NCBI GenBank assembly: GCA_036377075.1
Contig: DASUZB010000026.1
Coordinates: 1 to 12,987 of the forward strand
Direction: 5' to 3'
DNA from: DASUZB01 sp036377075
Lineage (GTDB): Bacteria; Actinomycetota; CALGFH01
DNA: 12,987 bases
Below are positions 6,773 to 11,658 of the stretch, one piece after another (the first letter of the stretch is position 1; every line of letters starts with the position of its first letter). The notes below the pieces were generated by a model. The model saw only the letters and a list, made by a program, of their open reading frames with translations, was not told the origin of the DNA and made no database searches. A program made the translations under genes and the position numbers.

Positions 6773-6801
6773 TTGACATGCGCGGTCTCGACGCGCACAA
6801 A
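6773..6801 (+). promoter_or_regulatory. Putative sigma-70-type promoter of the UspA-like gene
   Basis: A consensus -35 TTGACA is at 6773-6778. A 17-bp spacer follows and then CACAAA at 6796-6801, a weak -10. The spacing is ideal and the element sits 49 bp upstream of the ATG at 6850, with GAGGGAGG (6835-6842) as ribosome-binding site. The -35 hexamer is striking in such GC-rich DNA, but the -10 is poor. Confidence 0.45.
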
Positions 6802-6849
6802 CGAGGCAACGGTCGCGTCGCGCCGGTACGGTGCGAGGGAGGCAAGGCC

Positions 6850-7290
6850 ATGGCTCGTCACCTCATCGTCGCCCACCAGACCGCCGCCAGCCGGGAGCTG
6901 ATCGACCGCGTCCGGGAGCTCGCCGGCCGCGACCCGGACGCCGAGTTCGTCCTGCTGGTCCCCGCCACGCCAACCAGCCACCTGCTCACCTGGGAGGAGG
7001 GCGAGGCCAGGCAGCGGGCCGCGCGGCGCGCCCAGGAGGCGAGCAAGGCGCTGCGGCGCGAGGCCGGCGCCAACGTGGTGGACGCGAAGGTCGGCTCGCA
7101 CGCACCGCTGGACGCGGTCGGCGACGAGCTGCGCGCCTCGCCGGGCTACGCCAGCATCGTGCTGTCCACCTTCCCGCCGGGCATCTCCCGCTGGCTCCAG
7201 ATCGGCCTGCCCAGGCGGCTCCGCGTCCGCTACCGCCTGCCGGTCGAGCACGTGGTCGCGGCGCCCGCCCAGGCGGCGACCCACCGCTGA
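6850..7290 (+). CDS. Conserved actinobacterial UspA-like hypothetical protein, paralogue A
   Basis: A 146-residue soluble protein that I recognise only as a conserved actinobacterial hypothetical. It begins M-A-R-H-L-I-V-A-H-Q-T-A, has a second hydrophobic strand F-V-L-L-V-P-A-T-P-T, a Glu/Ala/Arg-rich helix, V-G-S-H-A-P-L-D-A-V, then I-V-L-S-T-F-P-P-G-I-S-R-W-L and a final strand L-P-V-E-H-V-V. The alternation of strands and helices with terminal L-P-V-x-H-V-V resembles the UspA/HUP alpha/beta fold, but the usual ATP-binding G-x2-G-x9-G-[ST] motif is not evident. No enzymatic function can be claimed. A second copy at 11027-11464, about three quarters identical by eye, is on the opposite strand. 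Confidence 0.85.
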   Translation: MARHLIVAHQTAASRELIDRVRELAGRDPDAEFVLLVPATPTSHLLTWEEGEARQRAARRAQEASKALRREAGANVVDAKVGSHAPLDAVGDELRASPGYASIVLSTFPPGISRWLQIGLPRRLRVRYRLPVEHVVAAPAQAATHR

Positions 7291-7303
7291 CCGGCGCCGG
7301 GAG

Positions 7304-7321
7304 GGCGGCGACGTCGCCGCC
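7304..7321. repeat. Perfect 18-bp palindrome in convergent intergenic region
   Basis: GGCGGCGACGTCGCCGCC is exactly self-complementary and lies 14 bp after the stop of the UspA-like gene. With no unpaired loop it makes a poor hairpin terminator as written, although slipped pairing with the nearby GGGCGGGCCGCC could form one. It may instead be a protein-binding site. The 90-bp gap (7291-7380) separates convergent genes, so a termination role is the simplest reading. Confidence 0.5.
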
Positions 7322-7380
7322 GCGGGCGGGCCGCCGCCGACCCGTAGCGTTACGTCAACCTGAGAGGGCGCTGGCCCGGC

Positions 7381-8136
7381 TCAGGATTCCTCGGAGCGCG
7401 CGACCAGGTAGGCGGCGGCCTGGGCGACGGGGCGGATCACCAGCAGGTCGACGTCGACGTGCGGCGGCCGGGTGACCGCGAAGGCGATGCAGTCGGCGAT
7501 GTCGTCGGCGGTCAGCGGCTCGACGCCGCGGTAGACCTGGACCGCGCGCTCGCGGTCGCCGTGGAAGCGGACCACGGAGAAATCCGTCTCCACCATGCCG
7601 GGGGCGATCTCGGTGATCCGGATCGGCTCGCCGTTGAGCTCCAGCCGCAGGGTGTCGGTGATCGCCCGCACCGCGTGCTTGGAAGCGGTGTAGCCGACGC
7701 CGCCCGGGTAGACCTCGAAGCCGGCGATGGAGCCGAGGTTGACGACGTGGGCGTGCGGCGCCGCGCGCAGCAGCGGCAGGAACGCGCGGGTCACCCGCAG
7801 CAGCCCGAGCACGTTGACGTCGAGCATGCGCGCCCAGTCACGCTCGTCCCCGTCGGCCACCGGCTCCAGCCCGCTGGCCAGCCCGGCGTTGTTGACCAGC
7901 ACGTCGGCCCTGCCGAAGCGGTCGCGGACCATGCCGGCGAAGGCCGCCACCGAGGCGGGGTCGGTGACGTCCAGCGCCATGGTGACCGCGCCGACCTCCG
8001 CGGCCAGGGCCTCCAGCAGGTCGAGGCGGCGCGCCCCTCCGACCACCTGGAACCCGGCGCGGGCGAGGTGGCGGGCGCTGGCCGCGCCGATCCCGCTCGA
8101 CGCCCCGGTGACGACGGCGACGCGCTCCTGCGGCAT
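7381..8136 (-). CDS. Classical short-chain dehydrogenase/reductase (YdfG-like)
   Basis: A 251-residue classical SDR. The cofactor loop T-G-A-S-S-G-I-G is at 10-17, N-N-A-G at 82-85, and the catalytic tetrad comprises N108, S136, Y149 and K153 (Y-T-A-S-K). Arg36-Arg37 at the end of the second strand favours NADP(H). The C-terminal stretch E-P-L-T-A-D-D-I-A-D-C-I-A-F and H-V-D-V-D-L-L-V-I-R-P resembles YdfG-type NADP-dependent serine/3-hydroxy-acid dehydrogenases, so a hydroxy-acid or similar small substrate is possible but unproven. ATG at 8136 follows a GGAGGG. It lies 112 bp downstream of aroA on the same strand and may be cotranscribed; that gap holds no other feature I can support. Confidence 0.9.
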   Translation of the reverse strand: MPQERVAVVTGASSGIGAASARHLARAGFQVVGGARRLDLLEALAAEVGAVTMALDVTDPASVAAFAGMVRDRFGRADVLVNNAGLASGLEPVADGDERDWARMLDVNVLGLLRVTRAFLPLLRAAPHAHVVNLGSIAGFEVYPGGVGYTASKHAVRAITDTLRLELNGEPIRITEIAPGMVETDFSVVRFHGDRERAVQVYRGVEPLTADDIADCIAFAVTRPPHVDVDLLVIRPVAQAAAYLVARSEES

Positions 8137-8248
8137 CCGCGCTGGTCCCTCCGTGGTCGGGTCGGCCGGTCGGCCAGTGCGGCGGCCATGCTACCCGGCC
8201 GGGGCTGACGCGCTGCAGCCGTTCAGCCCCCGCCGCCCCGGGTCCGGG

Positions 8249-9595
8249 CTACCGGGACGGGTGGGCGCGCCAGCGCACCCCGGCCGCGGCCAGGTCGTCC
8301 CAGAAGCCGGGGTAGGTCTTGGCGACGCAGCCCGGGTCCTCGATCGCCACGCCCGGGACGCGCGCCGCCACGGACGCGAACGCCATCGCCAGGCGGTGGT
8401 CGCCGTGGGTGGCGAGGCGGGCCGGGCCGGCGGCCCGGCCGCCCGTCACCACCAGCCCGTCGGGCCGTTCCTCCACGCCCACGCCGAGCTTGGCGAGCTC
8501 CCCGGCGAGGGCGGCGAGCCGGTCGCTCTCGTGGCCGCGGGCGACCGCGACGCCGCGCAGGCGCGAACGGCCCGGCGCGAGCGCCGCCAGGGCCGCCACG
8601 GTGGTGACCTGGTCGGGCATGGCGCCCAGGTCGGCGTCGAGCGGATTGGGCAGCGGCGGGCCGGTCACGGTCAGGGCGGCACCGTCACGCCGCACGGTCG
8701 CGCCCATCCGCGCCAGCACCGCCGGCAGGCCGGCGTCGGGCTGGCGGGAGGCCTCCGCGGCGTTGGCGACCGTGACCGTGCCGCCGGTCGCGACGGCGAG
8801 GGCGAACAGGTGCGCCGCGGCGCTGGCGTCGTACTCGACCGCGAAGTCGCCGCCCTGGTACGGGTGGCCGGCGCCGACCCGCCAGGCCGCCTGGCCGCGG
8901 CGCTCCACCTCCGCGCCGAAGGCGCGCATCACCGCCGCGGTCAGCTCCACGTAGCCCGGCGCCGGCAGCTCCTCGGCGCGCAGCTCGACCGCTGCCGAGG
9001 CGTACGGCGCGACCAGCAGCACGGCGCTGGCGAACTGGCTCGACCGTGCCGAAGGGACGGTCACCGACCCCCCGGCGAGGCCGCCGCCGGCCAGGCGCAC
9101 CGGGGGGAAGCCGTCCCGGTCGGCCGCGCCCGCCCCGAGCGCCCGCAGCGCCGCGGTGAGCGGCCCGACCGGCCGGGCCAGCAGGCCCGGCAGGCCGCCG
9201 ACGGTCGCGCCGGACGGGGTCAGGGTGGCGAGCGCGGCCACGAAGCGGAGGGTCGTGCCCGACAGCCGCGCGTCGACCGGCCCGGCCGGGGAGCGCGGCC
9301 GGCCGGCGGTGCCGCGCACCAGCCAGGCGCCGCCCTCCGCCTCGCCGACCGCGGCGCCCATGGCGCCCACCGCCGCCCGCATCGCCGCGGCGTCGTCGCT
9401 GCGCAGCGGGCCGCGCAGCAGGGTCTCGCCGGCGGCGAGGGCGGCGCAGGCCAGCGCCCGGTTGGTGACGCTCTTGGAGGCAGGCGCGTCGAGCCGCGCG
9501 CGCACCGGCCCGGCCGGCACCACCTCGAGCAGCGCCGGCAGGGCGGCGGCCGGCGGGGGGCCGCCGGTTCGGGTACCTCGGGCGGGCATGGTCAC
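8249..9595 (-). CDS. aroA: 3-phosphoshikimate 1-carboxyvinyltransferase (EPSP synthase)
   Basis: Catalyses transfer of enolpyruvyl from PEP to shikimate-3-phosphate, the sixth step of the shikimate pathway, in the cytoplasm. The 448-residue product has the two-domain EPSPS layout. The substrate lysine K41 is in S-K-S-V-T-N-R, S-G-T-T-L-R-F is at 112-118, and catalytic D328 (M-P-D-Q) and E356 (G-H-E-S-D-R-L) keep the 28-residue spacing of E. coli Asp313/Glu341. G-D-H-R-L-A-M-A and the C-terminal D-P-G-C-V-A-K-T-Y-P-G-F-W are the other family signatures. The residue matching E. coli Pro101 is Phe118, as in the actinobacterial L-R-F group. The GTG at 9595 has a weak GGAT 5 nt upstream; ATG at 9589 is the alternative start. 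Confidence 0.95.
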   Translation of the reverse strand: MTMPARGTRTGGPPPAAALPALLEVVPAGPVRARLDAPASKSVTNRALACAALAAGETLLRGPLRSDDAAAMRAAVGAMGAAVGEAEGGAWLVRGTAGRPRSPAGPVDARLSGTTLRFVAALATLTPSGATVGGLPGLLARPVGPLTAALRALGAGAADRDGFPPVRLAGGGLAGGSVTVPSARSSQFASAVLLVAPYASAAVELRAEELPAPGYVELTAAVMRAFGAEVERRGQAAWRVGAGHPYQGGDFAVEYDASAAAHLFALAVATGGTVTVANAAEASRQPDAGLPAVLARMGATVRRDGAALTVTGPPLPNPLDADLGAMPDQVTTVAALAALAPGRSRLRGVAVARGHESDRLAALAGELAKLGVGVEERPDGLVVTGGRAAGPARLATHGDHRLAMAFASVAARVPGVAIEDPGCVAKTYPGFWDDLAAAGVRWRAHPSR

Positions 9596-9672
9596 GGACG
9601 ATCCAGGTCGGGGTGGGCGGACCGGCCCGCCCAGCCTACCCGGCCGGCGCGTAACGCCACCGGGCCGACGGA

Positions 9673-9692
9673 CGCTCCCTCCTGCGGGAGCG
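9673..9692. other. Hairpin in the aroA/membrane-protein divergent gap
   Basis: A 7-bp perfect stem (CGCTCCC / GGGAGCG) with loop TCCTGC. It lies in the 217-bp region between two divergent genes (9596-9812), so a terminator is unexpected. A leader hairpin for aroA (minus strand) or an operator is possible. No leader peptide or T-run was seen. Confidence 0.35.
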
Positions 9693-9740
9693 ACCGGTTC
9701 CGACCAAGTCTGCTATGACCGATGTGCGGCGAATGTGCAA

Positions 9741-9759
9741 TATCGGGCCCGAGCCGATA
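9741..9759. promoter_or_regulatory. Inverted repeat upstream of the Gly-rich membrane protein
   Basis: TATCGG and CCGATA flank a 7-bp centre (GCCCGAG), 54 bp before the ATG at 9813. The surrounding ~60 bp is the most AT-rich part of the gap, which fits a promoter/operator region, but no convincing -35/-10 pair could be assigned. Confidence 0.35.
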
Positions 9760-9812
9760 GGCTTGCGCCCCACCTGACCGGTCACATCGGGGGCAGGGGG
9801 TACACCGAACCC

Positions 9813-10406
9813 ATGGGACGACTCTGGGAGCAGTTCAAGCTCGACTGGGAGCAGGGCCTCCACCGGCTCCCCTTCTTCACCCAGCGAACCGCCGTGACGC
9901 TGCTCGGCGTCCTGGTCGCGACGCTGGCCCTGCTCGGCGGGCTGGCCGCCGTCGTGCGCGCGCCTTCCCGGGAGGGACAAGGATCGCCTGGGGCGATCGG
10001 CGGGCCCGCGGCCACCCAGCCGGCGACCCCGCCGGGCGGCGTGGCCCCCGGCGCCGGGCAGCCGGCCACCGGCGGCCAGCCTGGCGGCGGCGCCGGTGGC
10101 GCCGGTGGCGCCGGCTCGGCCGGCGGCGGGGGCGGCGGCACGGGCCCGGGCGGCGGCAACCCGGCCACCCCCGGCGCGGCCCCGGTCACCACCAGCCCTG
10201 GCGGCGGCGGAGGTGGCGGTGGTGGGGGCGTGACCCCGACGACCAACGGCGGCGGGACGCCCGGACCGACCACGACCACCACCAACCAGGGTGGCGGTGG
10301 GCTGCCCCCGGTCACGGTCACGGTCACCGTCACCCTCCCGCTGCCGCACCTGCCGCCGCTCCGCGCGGACGCGGACGTCTCGCTCCTCGGCAACGGCCAG
10401 CCCTGA
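9813..10406 (+). CDS. Single-pass membrane protein with long Gly/Pro/Thr-rich tail
   Basis: A 197-residue protein of unknown function. The first 27 residues are charged/aromatic (M-G-R-L-W-E-Q-F-K-L-D-W), residues 28-48 form one hydrophobic transmembrane helix, and an Arg-containing flank follows. The rest is low-complexity: Gly/Pro/Ala/Thr with a run of ten glycines (130-139), a T-T-T-T-T stretch, V-T-V-T-V-T-V-T and a conserved-looking end rich in P, L and D. It has no signal-peptidase site and is best read as a membrane-anchored protein whose disordered tail is outside the cell or spans the wall. Topology is not certain. ATG at 9813 follows AGGGGG at long spacing (12 nt). It is followed by another small membrane protein on the same strand. 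Confidence 0.7.
   Translation: MGRLWEQFKLDWEQGLHRLPFFTQRTAVTLLGVLVATLALLGGLAAVVRAPSREGQGSPGAIGGPAATQPATPPGGVAPGAGQPATGGQPGGGAGGAGGAGSAGGGGGGTGPGGGNPATPGAAPVTTSPGGGGGGGGGGVTPTTNGGGTPGPTTTTTNQGGGGLPPVTVTVTVTLPLPHLPPLRADADVSLLGNGQP
10200..10229 (+). repeat. Deca-glycine codon tract
   Basis: Ten consecutive Gly codons (mixed GGC, GGA, GGT, GGG) inside the low-complexity part of the membrane protein. Mixed codon use argues for selection on the peptide rather than simple slippage. Confidence 0.8.
10311..10334 (+). repeat. Four tandem 6-bp units encoding Val-Thr
   Basis: GTCACG, GTCACG, GTCACC, GTCACC in tandem encode V-T repeats just before the C-terminal segment of the membrane protein. The hexamer length preserves frame on expansion or contraction. 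Confidence 0.85.
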
Positions 10407-10424
10407 CCGTCCCTCCGGAGCGGG

Positions 10425-10454
10425 TGGGCAGCGCACGGCCTGGTGCACTAGATT
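10425..10454 (+). promoter_or_regulatory. Putative promoter of the 10524 membrane-protein gene
   Basis: A good -10 TAGATT is at 10449-10454, preceded at 18 bp by TGGGCA (10425-10430), a 4/6 match to the -35 consensus. It lies in the gap between the two membrane-protein genes, so the second may be transcribed separately. Confidence 0.45.
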
Positions 10455-10464
10455 GGCTGCGCCC

Positions 10465-10495
10465 GGCGCGGCCGGCCCAGGGCCGGCCCGGCGCC
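10465..10495 (+). other. Strong GC hairpin in the leader of the 10524 gene
   Basis: GGCCGGCCC and GGGCCGGCC are exact inverted copies around a single A. The stem is extended by GGCGC / GCGCC across a 2-nt bulge on the right. It falls between a -10-like TAGATT and the GTG start, so it could be an intrinsic terminator of the upstream gene, a leader attenuator or an mRNA-stability element. Confidence 0.55.
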
Positions 10496-10523
10496 GACCA
10501 CTGACGACGCGATGGGACGACCC

Positions 10524-10961
10524 GTGACCGACACCGCTCCCGCACCCGGCCCGGCCACGCCCGAGCCGCGCCCGCGGCGCGAGCTCCTCGGCCCCACCGG
10601 GCTGGTGGTCATGGTGGCGGCGATCCTCGCCTTCACCGCCGTGAGCATCATCTTCGAGCTGGCCAACAACACCGACCGGGCCACCTTCAAGGCGACCGTC
10701 GACGTGCTCGGCCCGGTCGCCGGCAGCAGCAACGAGTACCGCGTGGTCTTCCACGTCCGCAACCAGAGCAAGAAGCCGGGCCGCCCGGACAAGTGCGAGG
10801 CGTCGCTGGCCGACGCCAAGGGCGACCGGACCGGCACCGCCGAGGTGCGCCTGCGCCAGGACATCCTGCCCGGCCAGACCCTCGACGAGCAGGCCGTCGC
10901 GACCGCCGCCGGGCGGCCCTTCACCGGCGCGGCCCGCTGCCGCAGCCTGGAGCCCGGCTAG
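10524..10961 (+). CDS. Small membrane-anchored protein with extracytoplasmic domain
   Basis: A 145-residue protein of unknown function. It has a Pro/Ala/Arg-rich N-terminus (1-25), one transmembrane helix (~26-44), then a ~100-residue domain predicted outside the membrane. That domain has alternating strands F-K-A-T-V-D-V-L and Y-R-V-V-F-H-V-R-N-Q-S, which resembles a small beta-sandwich of the type that carries conserved V-x-N-x-S-x-K turns (FxLYD/DUF-like; weak). Two cysteines, C91 and C139, could form a disulphide. I prefer the GTG at 10524, with GGGA at 10514-10517 as ribosome-binding site, over the ATG at 10512, which has none. It follows the Gly-rich membrane protein, but a putative promoter and hairpin lie between. 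Confidence 0.7.
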   Translation: MTDTAPAPGPATPEPRPRRELLGPTGLVVMVAAILAFTAVSIIFELANNTDRATFKATVDVLGPVAGSSNEYRVVFHVRNQSKKPGRPDKCEASLADAKGDRTGTAEVRLRQDILPGQTLDEQAVATAAGRPFTGAARCRSLEPG

Positions 10962-10969
10962 CACGCGAA

Positions 10970-11003
10970 AGCCCCCGGCGAGTGGGGGGATTCGCCGGGG
11001 GCT
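10970..11003. terminator. Bidirectional intrinsic-type terminator
   Basis: A perfect 12-bp stem (AGCCCCCGGCGA / TCGCCGGGGGCT) with a 10-nt loop lies 8 bp after the stop at 10961 and between two convergent genes. On the minus strand the stem is followed by TTTCGCG; on the plus strand it is preceded by AAA. It should therefore work best for transcripts arriving from the UspA-like paralogue B. Confidence 0.8.
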
Positions 11004-11010
11004 CGGTGGG

Positions 11011-11037
11011 CAGCGAGCCGGGGGGGTCAGCTCGCTG
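11011..11037. terminator. Second hairpin overlapping the stop codon of UspA-like paralogue B
   Basis: CAGCGAGC (11011-11018) pairs perfectly with GCTCGCTG (11030-11037) around an 11-nt loop that contains the TGA stop of the minus-strand gene. Together with the adjacent 12-bp hairpin it gives two stem-loops in tandem. Confidence 0.55.
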
Positions 11038-11464
11038 CGCGCGCGTCGGTCAGCACGGCCACGACGTGCTCGACGGGCAGGCGGTAGCGGCGGCGGAGCT
11101 GGTTGGGGAGGTCGACGCGAAGCCAGCGGGACAGGCCTGGGGGGAAGGTCGACACCACGATGCCGGCGTAGTCCGGCTCGATCCACAGCTCGTCGCCGAC
11201 CGCGTCGAGGGGGGAGTGCGAGCCCACCCGCGCGGCCACCACCTCGACGCCCGCGTCGCGGAGGGCCTCGCTGGCCTCCCTGGCGCGCTGCGCGGCCAGC
11301 TGCCTGGCCTCGCCCTCCTCCCAGTGGAGCAGGTGCCCGGTCGGCGTCGCCGGAACGAGCAGGACGAACTCCGCCTTGGGGTCGCTCTCGGCGAGCTCCC
11401 GGACACGGTCGACCAGCTCAGGGCTGGCGGCGGTCTGGTGGGCGACGATGAGGTGACGTGCCAT
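11027..11464 (-). CDS. Conserved actinobacterial UspA-like hypothetical protein, paralogue B
   Basis: A 145-residue homologue of the 6850-7290 protein, starting with the same M-A-R-H-L-I-V-A-H-Q-T-A-A-S and sharing F-V-L-L-V-P-A-T-P-T, W-E-E-G-E-A-R-Q, V-G-S-H-x-P-L-D-A-V-G-D-E-L, S-T-F-P-P-G-x-S-R-W-L and R-Y-R-L-P-V-E-H-V-V-A. By eye about 106 of the first 137 aligned positions are identical; the last ten residues are unrelated. The alpha/beta pattern is UspA-like without the typical ATP loop, so nucleotide binding is unproven. ATG at 11464 is supported by GGGAG upstream. Its upstream region, unlike that of copy A, carries a tandem 11-bp repeat, suggesting the two copies are regulated differently. 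Confidence 0.85.
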   Translation of the reverse strand: MARHLIVAHQTAASPELVDRVRELAESDPKAEFVLLVPATPTGHLLHWEEGEARQLAAQRAREASEALRDAGVEVVAARVGSHSPLDAVGDELWIEPDYAGIVVSTFPPGLSRWLRVDLPNQLRRRYRLPVEHVVAVLTDARAAS

Positions 11465-11494
11465 GGCACTCCCTTCGTTGCGACCGCGTGACGT

Positions 11495-11515
11495 GCGCGT
11501 TATCCGCGCGTTATC
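11495..11515. promoter_or_regulatory. Tandem 11-bp direct repeat upstream of UspA-like paralogue B
   Basis: GCGCGTTATC occurs at 11495-11504 and again at 11506-11515, an 11-bp period (one helical turn), 31-51 bp upstream of the start at 11464. On the gene's strand it reads GATAACGCGC twice. Direct repeats phased by one turn are typical of response-regulator (OmpR/PhoB-like) sites; the binding protein is unknown. Confidence 0.5.
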
Positions 11516-11522
11516 GAGGTGG

Positions 11523-11543
11523 CACGTGTCTGAATCCTGATTC
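11523..11543. promoter_or_regulatory. CACGTG and GAATC-CT-GATTC palindromes
   Basis: A 6-bp palindrome CACGTG (11523-11528) and a 12-bp inverted repeat with 5-bp arms (GAATC / GATTC, 11532-11543) lie side by side in the 194-bp divergent gap between paralogue B and arcA. They are short and could be chance. Confidence 0.3.
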
Positions 11544-11569
11544 CACCCGATCGATTCCCCTGCTCAGTC

Positions 11570-11603
11570 GCCGCGCGAAGGTACTATGCCGCCGCGCGAA
11601 GGT
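11570..11603. repeat. 13-bp direct repeat flanking a -10-like TACTAT, upstream of arcA
   Basis: GCCGCGCGAAGGT is present at 11570-11582 and 11591-11603 (period 21 bp, two helical turns). The hexamer TACTAT (11582-11587), a good -10 candidate for arcA, lies between them. No clear -35 is seen. The arrangement suits an activator or repressor site pair at the arcA promoter. Confidence 0.45.
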
Positions 11604-11658
11604 GGCGCGTTCCGCCTGGTAGCCTTCGCCTGGCAACGCAGCCTCTCCGGGAGCGGGC

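Noticed and set aside
7727..9718. A 663-codon plus-strand open frame across aroA
   Set aside because: It is antisense to the well-supported SDR and aroA genes. Its Arg/Gly/Ala-rich composition is the usual reverse-frame artefact of GC-rich coding DNA.
9596..9812. Possible riboswitch or leader peptide before the Gly-rich membrane protein or aroA
   Set aside because: Only two simple hairpins are visible, with no recognisable aptamer core or Trp/Phe/Tyr-rich leader frame.
9636..11186. A 516-codon minus-strand open frame across the two membrane-protein genes
   Set aside because: The plus-strand genes have membrane helices and better starts. This frame is Arg/Gly/Ala-rich, and its first residues merely read paralogue B in the wrong frame.
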